Assembly: GCA_963576735.1 (NCBI GenBank)
Contig: OY755197.1
Location: 9,994,501 to 10,058,500, forward strand
Length of the DNA stretch: 64,000 bases
DNA from: Bedellia somnulentella
Taxonomy: Eukaryota > Arthropoda > Insecta > Lepidoptera > Bedelliidae
Reading direction: 5' to 3'
A model generated the notes under the pieces. That model made no database searches and was not told where the DNA came from. It saw only the letters and a list, made by a program, of their open reading frames with translations. The position numbers were made by a program, and so were the translations under genes. Shown here piece after piece: positions 21,891 to 33,297 of the stretch; the stretch's first letter is position 1, and each line of letters starts with the position of its first letter.

Positions 21891-22035
21891 AAATATGGAG
21901 ACTGCTTCTTTTTTCGGAATTGTCTTTTTCAATGTCGGGATTCGAAAAAAATCAGGGACATTGAACTAATCGGATATAAAACAAATTACAAATTTACGAG
22001 TTAGTTGGTTACCTACCTATGAAATTATAATATTA

Positions 22036-22037
<2 letters not shown>

Positions 22038-22074
<37 letters not shown>
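22038..22074. repeat. (TA)n microsatellite
   Basis: About 18 TA units between the Ulp1 element and the hAT relic. Confidence 0.95.
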
Positions 22075-22075
<1 letters not shown>

Positions 22076-22144
22076 TTTTATAAAATAACTAGCTACTAAG
22101 CTTCGAACATCATAGTTCATAATGGATATCCGCAAGCATCTGCA

Positions 22145-22190
22145 CTTAAACTGAATTTTAAACGTATCGACGTTTAAAATTCAGTTTAAG
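22145..22190. repeat. Perfect 21-bp hairpin
   Basis: cttaaactgaattttaaacg and its complement around a 4-nt loop. It lies at the 3' side of the hAT transposase relic and could be part of that element's subterminal region. Confidence 0.85.
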
Positions 22191-22429
22191 TTTAAGTTTA
22201 AAATATGTATTAAGTATTTGAAAGGTGAAAGAAAAAGGGTAGCATGTGCTAACAAAAGACAAAAATACATTATTTTTTATTAAATAAAGTTGCTCCACCT
22301 TTTCACCTTTAAAGAAGAAGAAAATAATATATACATAGTGTTTTGATAACAATCTTAATCACTATCTATCTCTATGATTTGGTCACTGGAATCTGATGTT
22401 TGTGTTGAACATGATGGTTTTTCGTCAGA

Positions 22430-24170
22430 TTCCTGTGACTGTTCTTTAGTGCTAACTATTGGCATCTAAAGAATTGCAATAAATAACAATAATTTTCTCA
22501 AAATTGTCAATAGTCAGTCTATTTCTTTTAAGATTTAAGATCCATTTAAATACAGACAATGATCTTTCCACATCTACTGATGTAAGTTGCGCAAATTTAC
22601 ATATACTAACACAATTGTCTGTACTAATTTTTTCACTTATTTCCCTTAAAACATCAAAATCTAATTTCTGTCCATAAGTTGTTCCATTTTGTTTTTTAAC
22701 GTATTATTTAAAGTTTCATTAATAGTAAATCTTACATCATCAAATATTTCAAATTATATATTTCAAATAGGTCGCGTTTTTCCACCTTAACAATTCGGTA
22801 TGCAAAGTTTTTTTTTTGGTATTTATTAAGTATTTTGATTCGATAGTAAACACGAAAATAAAAGACTAATTTGAATATTTTCCATTTAAAATGAGTAATT
22901 GTAAAGTTATGATTTTTTAAAGATTGTTCACCTTTTGTACTTAATGACGTCATCGATTGATAAAATCACGTAGCGACATGCAAATGAAGCGAAATGTTTT
23001 ATAAAAATGTTGCTGATTGCAAAACATATCACGAATTTGTGATGTCAAATGAAATTATTACGATATTATACTAAACAAACCTATGATTTATCTCGAAATG
23101 CTTTTGTAATCAGCATCACTTTAGTAAAACTTTGCATACCGAATTGAAGTATTTAAAATTTCGAAATTTTCGCTTAAATAGTCTAAATCAATCTTTAAAT
23201 TTGGTTTAACTAGCACTGCCTTGACATATCTAATAGATATTGCTTCATTGCTATCCAAAAGAGCGAAACACTTGAAATTTTGTCTAAATGTTTGGCATAG
23301 TAAAAGGCTGCCTCCAACCATGTTCCCCACCTAGTAATAACTGGTTCTGGAGGCAAGGATAAATTTGGATGTAACTCCTTAAAAATTCGAATCCTGTTAG
23401 GGGATTTTAAAAATATTTTCTTCACATTATTAATTGAAATGTCTACATCACTATAGTTTAAACGTAATGTTTCCATTAACCTATGCAAGGCGTGAGCTAA
23501 ACAAGTGAAATGTTTTAAATTGGGAAACATGTTTTTTTAATATTTTGCCAGCTAGTAACATATATGCTACGCTATCGGTACATAATATTAAAACATCTTG
23601 TACTTTATTTTCGAATTGACACCCCCATAAGTTTTTTAAACATTGGATCACACACTCTGCTACTGAGCGACTATTAACCACATCTAAAGCTTGACAGGTT
23701 AGCAAGTATATTTGTTCTGAAACATTTTCACTTAGAGGTTTTACTAAAAAGTTTACAACAAATCGACCAGACTGTCAGTGGTTTCGTCTAACGATATCCA
23801 AATCTTTTTGTTTTGTATTTTACTTTGGATAAGTTTCATTTTACTGTCGTAAATTTCATTCAAGTACTTCTTTCTCAGCAAAGACTCACTTGGAATGGTT
23901 CTGTCTTTGTTGTTACATTTACAAATGTATTTTTCGAAAAAATTGCGAAAATTAGGGTTGTCAACTTTTGACCATCGTATGTTGCACATTATTAGAAAAT
24001 GAATCAGATCAAAATAAAAATCACTTGGCGCTGCTGCTTGAACACCACGATGTTTTTGTGACTTCAGATGTCGGTTCAAAATAGTTTTCTTTGCACTTAA
24101 ACGTGTCTCACATTTTGTGCAAGTTATACTGCTAGTTGCCGGATCGTAAAACATCTCTGGGTAATTTCTT
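22430..24170 (-). pseudogene. hAT-family transposase relic (CGGBP1-like)
   Basis: Minus-strand frames join to a hAT-type protein. First a zinc finger, MFYDPATSSITCTKCETRL ... RHLKSQKHR (24,154-24,050). Then RIPSESLLRKKYL-like text, WISLDETTD (a catalytic Asp of the core) and ECVIQCLKNLW. A segment VQDVLILCTDSVAYML carries the second catalytic position, followed by FPNLKHFTCLAHALHRLMET and PPEPVITRWGTWLEAAFYY. The C-terminus (~22,430-22,720) has a SVDVERSLSVFK-like hAT dimerisation strand in broken frames. A MITE (22796-23141) splits it and frameshifts lie near 23,530, 23,640 and 23,750. Wild-type hAT transposases cut and paste with 8-bp duplications. Confidence 0.8.
22796..23141. mobile_element. 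MITE, AATT/CGGTATGCAAAG family, copy c
   Basis: Same ends as copies a and b, flanked by AATT (22,792-22,795 and 23,142-23,145). Internally shorter (346 bp). It interrupts the hAT relic. Confidence 0.85.
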
Positions 24171-24179
24171 ATCCATGAT

Positions 24180-24792
24180 TGAGCTATGTCTTCTTTTTTA
24201 AGTTGATTCCGCCATTATGGCTGAAAAGAAGACTATTCGTTATTTATTTTAACACTCTGTATTGTATTGCAAATACTCGTATGGACTGTTTTAGAACAAG
24301 TTGCAGAATACAATGTGTAAGCACAATAGGTACATACAATGAATTACTATTTTTTTTTGTAAAATACAATTATCCTTACCTTGTAAATACAAGACGCAAC
24401 GCAGAGTTCCGAGATCCGTAGCACAAGACGTCGTTTCAAGAAAAACCAAAATCCAAAACCAAATCACGATGCAAATCAGAATCCGTTGTTGAATAGCCAA
24501 ATCGTTAGAAAATTGCAAAGGAACACAAAACACACCCGTACGCATGGCAAGCAAAGCGACGAATATTTTCAAGTAACTAATAGATACATAAGATAACAAA
24601 AGACATGCATGACCGGGGTTTCTTGCACCTACCTGCACACAAACCGGTTTTGAGAATGCCGTCTCACTTGCACTAGCAGCCAAAGTTACCTATCCGTCTC
24701 ACTCGCACATTCACATTTATAACGCTTTTTTGAACATAACGAGAATTGTAAATTCAAAACTGAAATTGATCTCCATTTTTTTTCGATATATT
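24180..24792. other. hAT relic 5' flank
   Basis: No convincing gene; a minus frame at 24291-24683 shows no domain. It may be the hAT 5' UTR and terminal region. It ends where segment S copy 2 begins. Confidence 0.3.
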
Positions 24793-25029
24793 CCATAATA
24801 GTTAAAATCTTAACGTTAGTAAATGTGCAGCTAAGTGCACAACAAGCTTTACAATGTTATTCAAATATTGTTCTCAACGCAAATAATTACGGCTCCTCAT
24901 TTAAAAACCTTTATTTGAGTGTGCATTCAATTATATTTATAACCAAAACGCTAACGGTATTCATCCCGAAACATTGGATTTTTTTCCATACAAATAATAT
25001 ATTGTAATAGAAAACACTACAAACGTAAT

Positions 25030-25682
25030 GAAATAGTATATTTCATTACTAGTACGGAATGGCTGTCATTGCAAAGAGTTCCGACAAATGTCTACCCGAG
25101 CCGAAGGCGAGGGTTGACAGTCGGAACGAGTTGCAATGACGGTTCCGTACGTGTACTGAACGACTATTTTTAATACAGTTGCGAAAAAATTAAGCAATTT
25201 AACAAAACAACTAAACTCCCAAAGATTATTTCTGGAAAATGGCGACATTTTTTCTTCACTTATTGTGGTAGGCAAAGGAAACTATGCCCATACAGCCAAG
25301 TCTTATGTATAATTTTTTTGTTGATATGAAATGAAAATGAAATTTAATGAGTTATAATGTAATGAAACCTAACCTCACTAATTCTATCAAATCATTAAAT
25401 CAGATATCGAAACAAATTAGTCGATTTTGCCTATTATTTTGTTGTTGTTGATTCATGTTAATACGACCTATGCCACGTATTAACATGAATCATAAAAACT
25501 TCTTTGATTTTTTTAGTAAAATCTTTATGGTTGGTTTTTCTTTAAAATAGACATTATTTTGACAGTTGGGAAAGAAAACGCACTAGTGCGGGAATGGTAA
25601 AGAAAAAGCACGAGTGTGTAATAGCCCACTTCCCGAACGCTATACGTCCCTGTAATACGCCACTTTTTGAGCAATTGTATTA
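25030..25682. mobile_element. Insert in segment S copy 2
   Basis: Absent from copy 1, where cgtaat joins aaaatacattt directly. It contains a large imperfect hairpin (25,065-25,150: cattgcaaagagttccgac pairs with gtcggaacgagttgcaatg) and a perfect 16-bp hairpin at 25,450-25,491. No coding frame; probably a MITE, but terminal repeats are not clear. Confidence 0.55.
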
Positions 25683-25908
25683 AAAATACATTTGATTCTA
25701 TATTCCGAACATTAAATGCATCAATTCCGAAATCCCGAAATCTTTACGATAAAGAAGTGCTTTCCATACTAAGCCGCCGGTCAACTTTAGGTAAATATGC
25801 ATCCGATTATCCGATCTATGTTTATAATACTCATAAATAGTATTGCCGTCCTTTAATGGCCAGAGAGGCATGAATGCAGTGGGGCGAAGATTTGTTGAAT
25901 TTCTTCTA

Positions 25909-26864
25909 TCTATACTTATAATAAATCTGTAGAGAGGTCAATACCGACGTAGTAGAATTGACCCTTGAGTAGGTCAACGATATCAGGTTGTGATTAGGGA
26001 TCGATACTGATGCCAAAAATGCAATCAGTAAATTTTTTGTCTGTCTGTCTGTCGGTTTGTATGTTCCTTATGGAAACAAAAACTACTCGACGGATTTTAA
26101 CGAAACTTAGTACAATTATTCTTCATACTTCTGGGCAGGTTTTAATATACTTTCCAACCGAGTAGTAAAGGGGAATTTTGGGAAATTTTGGAAAAACGGG
26201 AGAAGTTACTCCATTTTTTAAGCTTCCGTCGCGTGTGCAGCCTAATGGTTAAACTTACATAAAAATCATGTATGACGGAAATATTTTTCATTAAATTATC
26301 TAAAAAAAACCTCAACAGTTTATGTCTATCTTTTACGGTTGACTCACAATAACACTCGTAATTCCTGATAGCTTAGCAGTTCGGAACATTCTGATTATAT
26401 TTGTTTACTCTTACGTTTGTAAACCTCTCACTCATCCTTAATTTAAAAAAGGTAACATTTTTAACTATTCAATAAAAAAAAAATAGAAATCGGTAGAGAA
26501 ACACCGAAATTATACATAAAATAAGCCATCGCGCCCGTGACCAAAACCAAATCTTTACTAATTTACATATAACATACTAGATGGCGCCAGTAGTTGCATC
26601 CTACATCACGTAATGATTAATTTTTTAGATTGTTATAAATACTTCATAGCGTTTTATTTCAAAATTTGCCATTAAACGGAAATACTGAACCGTTCGTTAA
26701 AGCGCATTCAAAATCACAAACTACACTGTTTAGGGAGTGCTATAAATTTAATAAATTGAAAACATTGCGCTGAATTTCACAATGCTTGAGCAGTGACTGA
26801 AGAAAGAAACCTCAGATATTTAAAAAAACAACGCTACCCGTGTGAAGCTGGGACGATCCACTAG
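25909..26864 (+). mobile_element. Non-autonomous Helitron, copy 2
   Basis: 956 bp, TC...CTAG between A and T, at the same satellite position as copy 1. It shares essentially its whole sequence, so it was copied with segment S and did not insert independently. Confidence 0.85.
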
Positions 26865-27250
26865 TCAACAATATTCGATCGCCTCTCACAACTTAACGAG
26901 TCCCGGTAACACTGGGACACTAAGTAATTCAGATAGCGTAGATTATAGGCTTTACAGAAAAACTATACTCATAAATAATTTTGCCGTCCTTCATATGGCC
27001 AGATAGGCATGAATGTAGGTGGGCGAAGATTTGTTGAATTTCTTCTATCTACAATATTCGATCACCTCTCACAACTAAACGAGTCCCGGTAACACTTTGA
27101 CACTTAGTAATTCAGATAGCCTAGATTGTAGGCTTTACAGAAAAAATAAATTTATTAATCGTTTTGCCGTCCTTCATATGGCCAGAGAGGCATGAATGCA
27201 GTGGGGCTAAGATTTGTTGAATATCTTCTATCAACAATATTCGATCGCAT
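26865..27250. repeat. Two satellite units (183 bp) plus edge
   Basis: Units start at 26,865, 27,048 and 27,231, an exact 183-bp period. The third is cut short at gatcgcatatataacgata. Confidence 0.8.
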
Positions 27251-27591
27251 ATATAACGATATATATATATGTATATATCAACTAGATGTATCGTTAGTTA
27301 TTAGAATTATTTGTTACATAATTATTTTTTTGATTTAAGAAGTTATTAGTTAGATTTTGTCAAACCTATTAATATTTAAGTATTAAGTTGTTTTGAAATT
27401 TTACTTGTGACTAGATTTGATTATTTTTGTGTAGTTATTTTGACAGTCGTACTTTATTCTTCAGATTGATTTTGGCACTATTTTTGGGTTACGCAGTCAG
27501 GGTAGTTGAAGTTAAAAAAGAAATGGCTAAAATAAATATGAAATGTCTTGACTTAGATAAAATAAAAACAATAATAAATCATAACAATTTC

Positions 27592-28944
27592 GGCTTATTG
27601 CCCGTGGTCCCTCTCGTAGTCCCTTTTTGAAAATTTATGGCCCGTGGTCCCTTTTTCAGAAAAACCGACCAAAATCAAAGTCATGTGTATTTTTTTTCCA
27701 AATAGTTTTTTATGCATATTGTAGAACAGTTATAGAACAGTCCAAATATTTTCTTCATTCGAAAAACGTAAAGCGGAAAAAGACTTAGAAGTATATTCAC
27801 AAAATATGTATTATGCAAACTACAAATCAAATGTACTAGGAGTCCAAAGAGACAAAGTAAGTTAGTAAAGAACCAGTGTCCTTAATATTTCTTCAATCCT
27901 AGTTTCATAAAATATTTTTAACAGATGTAGCAGCGAGAACATAAATAAATCAAATAATATATTTAGAATTTTGTTCATCCAGCAACCCTTTGATATTTAT
28001 TTTCCCAATATTTTTTTTTACGTTATACAAAAACATTAGCTTAAAAATATTTTAAACTAAATAACATTACATCTTTTGGCACATAAATAAATAAGATAAC
28101 TTTAACTTAGCTTATATTTAATAAAAAAAAAACTCAAATGCAAAGTACCGATCCAGCAGAAGTATTATCCAACAATAATAATGATTCCTTCCCTTGGAGG
28201 ACTAGGCCGTCGGTCTCGGCTACTACCACGGTATGTGGTCGTTAAAGTCTGCCAACCCGTAGGCAGCATGGAGCATCATGGCTAGATTACCTTTTTTCGG
28301 GTAGCTCTTAGCTCCAATGCCCCTCAATGGGGACATATAAAGCCTATAATAATAATTGTTTTTGAGATGATGCGCATCTGCATAAATCGATAATATTACT
28401 TTGTATTTTATAATAACAATTTTATTTCTTGTATTACGTAGGATTTAAGCTTGATTTTTGGCAAAAAAATAGTGGCGAACACGATTAATTAAATAATATC
28501 AAATAAAAAAAAACAAGTATAGAATTTTTGCATTGCCTATCTTTCTATTTATTTATAAACTGCTATTGTTTAATAACATCTTTATGAGTTAGACTCAAAG
28601 TAACTGGGATTGAAAAAATCTCTAGGAGATTGCCAATCTTTAGAATATTCTACAAATAGTATGTTTGTATTTATAGACTCCTAGTACTTCCTTGAAGTTT
28701 GCACAAATATTATATGATTTTTTTTAAGTCTTTTTACCTCTTTATGGTTTTGGTATCCCAAAAAATTTTGAAGTACCAATCCATACCCAAATGAAATAAT
28801 ATATTTCGAATGTATATCCGTCTCCTTTTCCTCTTATATGAAATATTCACACATTTCATTTTGGTCGGTTTTTTACTGAAAAAGGGACCACGGGCAATAG
28901 ATTTTCAAAAAGGGACTACGAGAGGGACCACGGGCAATAAGTCA
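27592..28944. mobile_element. Long-TIR non-autonomous DNA element
   Basis: About 80-bp terminal inverted repeats beginning GGCTTATTGCCCGTGG / GACTTATTGCCCGTGG, each with a doubled gcccgtggtccct motif, and flanked by ACAATTTC (27,584-27,591 and 28,945-28,952), an 8-bp duplication. 1353 bp, no transposase. Around 28,180-28,340 it carries what looks like a LINE/SINE tail fragment (ccaacccgtaggcagcatgg). Confidence 0.8.
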
Positions 28945-29570
28945 ACAATTTCACCATACTGAACATTTCACCAAGAAGAAATGATTCCCCTATATATATA
29001 AAAATATGTTGTGGTTTTAATATAAAACACAACTTTGAAAATCGTTTCAGGTTATAAAAAATCCTTAAAAACATGATCCCTGAGAGAAATCAGACTATAA
29101 ATACTATTTTAGCAATATCTCCTTATTCAAATATTCCTGTATCAAAATCATCAATACGGGCTATAAGTCCTGTTAATAGTTGCAACAACTCACTATCCTC
29201 TTTTAGTTTACCTTTAAATGTAATGGATTCAGATCATTTTGCTGATTTAATCAACCTTAACCAAAAGATCGAGATTTGATAGATTTTGAAAATGTGGACA
29301 CCAACTACCAAAATATTACTTCGAAGCCCGGAGGTCAAAGACTCAAACAAAAATTTGACACTAATTTACGTCAAATCTTAGAAGATATTGTTTGGGATCA
29401 ATAATATTGTGATTCCTTTAGATATACTGATTCTATTAGTTTAGAAGTTGACAAAACGTTAACACCGCAATATACGCAAAACGAGTCCAATTGCCATAAC
29501 ATTGAACAAGATAATACCCAAACACTTGAAGTCTCGCACGACAATATACATTTTCCAAAATGGATTTTTA

Positions 29571-32500
29571 GAAGAAGATGAAGAAAGAAGAAAGACGTTT
29601 ATTCGCCATGTGTGGCACAAAAAACATACAAACAAAAAGTAATAATATAAATAATAACTATTAAAATAACTTAAAATTAACACAATATTAAATATGAAAA
29701 AAAAGAGGAAAACAAATAACTTAACAAAAACAAACTAATTAATACTTATTCTAAGTCCTTTGCGCCACTGCAACAGCGAATTGGTACTGACTCAGCATTA
29801 CGTTGTGAATCGTTTGACTCCCAACACTGGTTTTCAGTCAGTACCATGGTAGAATGACAACACAGGCATCACACTAATACACTTTATTATGTAGAACTTC
29901 TCAGCTTGACAAGGGACAGTAAATACACATACACATAAATAAATATAGAACATTATTTGCAAACAATTACAATAAAATACACGTATATGACAAAATTTCG
30001 ATAATACATAAACATAACAGAAGAAATCTTGGCTGGAGGGTAAAATTATGCAAAATAATATATTGATATATTAGATTGGATATATGAGCAAACACCTACA
30101 CGCTTCATTTATCTATAATAAATAAATTTCAAAATATAATATAAACAATAATAAATGTATGTCAAATAAATAAATAATAAAAATTTTACTGATGTGCCAG
30201 CAAACTCCTTCAGCTTACGCTTAAAGGTGTTCCCGCCGAACACATCCCGGATTGGTGGAGGAAGATCGTTCCAGCACTTGGACGCTGCAAACCTGAAAGA
30301 ACCTCTAAAAGCTGCGGATCGGTGCATTGGCAAGATCGCCCTGACTTTGAACTGATAGCCACTGTTGGACCATTGCAGTTTTTTATACAAATAAGCCGGT
30401 GATTCTAGCCTAACAACTCCAAACAACAATGTGGCGAGGTGTAGTCGTCTCCGCGCTTGCATTTTTAGCAGCTTTGATCGTCCAAGTACGGGGTAACGTG
30501 GGAGCGAGGAGGGATTTGAAAGCAAAAACGGGCACTAGCGTTTTGCACTCGCTGTATCAATTTCTGTGTACGAGCCAGTATGCAACCCTCATAGACCACA
30601 TCACAATAGTTTAATCTCGACAATATCAGCGATTCACAAAGGTAGATACGCAAATCCACACTTAGGTAATCGCGTATAAAGAACCTTGAGACGATAGAAG
30701 CAGTTACTCACTACTGATGAGATATGGTTTTCGAACCGTAGTTCCCCATCCATCAGCAGGCCAAGGTTGCGAACCTCCTCTACCCTCTCTAGTGGTTGGT
30801 CCCTGATAGCTACATCATGGTCCGCAAGAACTTCCAACGTATTATAAATTTGAGTCTTTGTTCCAAGGACCATAAATTTGCATTTGAGAGGATTAAGGGC
30901 TAAACAGTTTTTCTCAGACCAACTTACAATTCTATTTAAATCACTATTTAATTTTTCAACCGTTTCTGAAGTATTTCTCGGCAGACCAGACACATATATT
31001 TGGACATCGTCGGCATAAATGTGATATCGGCTATTATTGATTTGATTAACCAGATCGGCGGTATAGACTATAAATAAAAGAGGTCCCAAAATCGAACCCT
31101 GCGGTACGTCTCTCGTAAGATGACTTTCAGAGGAGTTGCATATACTGCCATCTCTTTTTCGCAACGCAACACATTGTTTCCGGTCGGTGAGATAACTGTC
31201 AAACCAACGAACAGTATTGACATCAAAGCCATAGTACGACAACTTCAAAAGCGTCAGGGGTATTCACAAACAATCAAATGCTCTAGAAAAGTCCAACAAC
31301 GCTAACAATGTACTAAATCCTTCATCCCTGTCATTCAAAATGTTATCAGCAACATCAATTAGCGCTGTTGCGGTGGAATGACCCTTTCGAAAACCCGACT
31401 GGTGTTCCGGCAAAATTTTATTCTTTTCTAGATATTCTGTCATCTGATTGCAAACCACCCTTTCCACTATCTTAGATGCGCATGGAAGGATACTTATTGC
31501 TCGCAAATCGGAAATAAGGATTGGGTTACTTTTTTTTGGAAGAGGAGTTACTTTGGCCGTTTTCCAAATGGTCGGGAATTTGCTTGAGACAATGCTTTTG
31601 TTGATTATAGCTGTAAGTACGTCAAGTGTAGTAGGAAAAGTTAGAAGTAGCATGTCATTATTAATTTCATCAAGTCCTTTAGCCTTTGTTTTGATTTTAT
31701 TAACAATATTTGTAACAGTCTCACTAGTCACAGTAGTCAGTGAAAAAGAATCGTGTCCAAATCGATTAAATTCAAAAAAGGTCATATCAGATATACTCAC
31801 GTCACTACTACCAGGAATATTGCGGAAATGGTTATTAATTAGTTCCGTGCAGTTAAATTGTGGTGGAAGATCACATTCACGTTTGTTTCTAATAATGGAA
31901 CGCTTAAGATTTTTCCATAGGGCTCGAGGATCGCCTGCACAATCGTTAATGGAGTGTTTGAAAAAAGCTCGTTTTTCGTTGTGAATTGCCTCTACTACTA
32001 AATGCTTAGCACTTTTGTAGTATCGTCGGCTTGACTCACTTTTTTCCCGTTTAGCCTGTTTATGTGCTTTGTCCCGTAATCTCATCATATACCTCACGGT
32101 AGGAGTCAACCACGGCTTCGGTCCTTCTTTTACCACTATAGATTTAAGAGGTGCATGTAAATCAAATAGCTGTATAATGTGATAATTGAAAACTGCCAGC
32201 ATATCATCAATATCATCCATAAGCATAACTGACTCCCAATTTATTTCTGCAACATCCTTTCTAAACATATCCAAGTTAATGTCAGTAAATGGTCGGTAAG
32301 TTATTAATTTAGGCATATATTTAGGTTTTTTCAAGTCGATCTGCATAGTAACAAAAGCATGTCGTCCCAAGTCAGGAATATGATGGACATCAACACTTTG
32401 CACAGGAGCGTCAGTACATAATAGGTCAATAGTCGTTTCGCTATGGTCAGTAAAATGAGTTGGTTTATTTACAATTTGTTTCAAGTTAATTGTATTCAAA

Positions 32501-32641
32501 AATTGAGTCAGATATCGATGATTACGGTCATTCACGTCAAAAATATTAATGTTAAAGTCACCCATTAAATCAAGTTTGTCGTAATTACAAGATGTTATAG
32601 TTTCAGTAATTGAGTCAAAGAAACTATCAGCGTCGACCCAG
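29571..32641 (-). mobile_element. 5'-truncated jockey/CR1-group LINE
   Basis: Inserted into copy 3 between ggattttta and atatatctag (copy 2 at ~18,975 shows the empty site), with a short TTTTA duplication. The 3' end on the minus strand has AATAAA (GGCGAATAAACG, ~29,600) and a (CTT)-rich tail at 29,571-29,590. The 5' end falls in the endonuclease domain at ~32,600. Confidence 0.8.
30109..32565 (-). pseudogene. LINE ORF2: endonuclease (partial), RT, frameshifted
   Basis: Frame 32565-31264 starts in the endonuclease with MGDFNINIFDV and IDLLCTDAP, then DLRAISILPCASKIVERV, HQSGFRKGHSTATAL and motif A LLALLDFSRAFDCL. A stop/shift at ~31,262 leads to frame 31248-30634: VPQGSILGPLLFIVY and YHIYADDVQIYV (motif C). 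Shifts at ~30,655 and ~30,470 lead to the C-terminal segment SRLNYCDVVYEGC ... RLHLATLLF ... AASKCWNDLPPPIRD. This ORF2 closely resembles the intact ORF2 at 50,330-53,215, so the two belong to related families. It lacks the first ~150 residues and has at least three disablements. Confidence 0.85.
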
Positions 32642-32919
32642 TTTTAATATATCTAGTACCGACAACTCCTACCCCATGTTGCCGGACGGTACAAAAAATG
32701 TAGGATTTATACCCAAGGCCAAAATTTCATACAAAGAAGGCGACTTTACAATTAATGAAATTATCTTTAAAAAAATGATGATTAAAAACAAATTTAATTC
32801 TGAAACGTATCCTTATATTCTTAGAAAATGTATAGAAAAATATTGCAACAACACATGTCTTATAATATTCAAGAATATAAAGTATTTAAAAATAAGTGTG
32901 ATTGTTTTGTCAGTTAAAT

Positions 32920-33297
32920 ATAACATACATAAACATAAACGTTCACGCCGTTTATCCCCGAAGGGGTTGGCAGAGGTACCAATACTCCTGAACTCACATG
33001 GCAAGCGCCATCTAGTTTCCAGAGAGGGTACCCACGTTTTGCTTAGACAGTGTACTCACGTGATAGGGGGCAGGCCTATCGCCGTTTTGTACGAATACAC
33101 TGTCACATGACTAAGTACAACTCAGCCATGTGGGTTTCCTCACGATGTTTTCCCTCACCGTTAGCAACCATGATAAATTAACCAAACATATGACTTTAGA
33201 AAAGACAAATTGGTGTAGGCCCGTCCCAGGATTGGAACTCACGCCCTTCTGTTTTTCGGGCGGGTGTTCTACCCACTGGACTATCATGTCGCTTTCA
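32920..33297 (-). mobile_element. tRNA-derived SINE (minus)
   Basis: Flanked by a 17-bp duplication TGTTTTGTCAGTTAAAT (32,903-32,919 and 33,298-33,314); copy 2 near 19,730 shows the empty site. The head on the minus strand has a box A-like (TAGTCCAGTGGG) and box B-like (GAGTTCCAATCC) motif. The same ~378-bp family occurs at 47,503-47,881. The tail is an AT-rich (TTATG)-like repeat. Confidence 0.85.

Larger units (their letters stand above)
16630..21960 (+). mobile_element. Ulp1/PHD/DATGG element, copy 2 (longest)
   Basis: The longest copy, in plus orientation. Frames: 16587-16856, 18425-18823, 18901-19110, 19552-19956, 20004-20255, 20298-20837, 21038-21331, then broken frames to ~21,890. It carries a 1.6-kb hAT-like insert (16861-18461) and a MITE (19132-19620). 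The 5' edge next to the RT fragment is set by copy 3, whose similarity begins at attcttcagattg. Terminal repeats and target duplication of the element itself were not found, so its true ends and superfamily are open. Confidence 0.7.
24793..27250. repeat. Segment S, copy 2
   Basis: A direct copy of 12,778-14,556, including the short frame at 24825-25007, the Helitron and satellite units. It differs by a ~650-bp insert (25,030-25,682) and more satellite units at the end. It stops at cgatcgcatatataacgata, the same edge as the array near 40,070. Confidence 0.75.

Noticed and set aside
13160..27250. CRISPR-like array
   Set aside because: Units of ~183 bp are contiguous without unique spacers; eukaryotic satellite-type repeat.
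32813..33004. Minus frame with Leu/Cys-rich product
   Set aside because: Spans the SINE-element junction, so it cannot be an ancestral gene.
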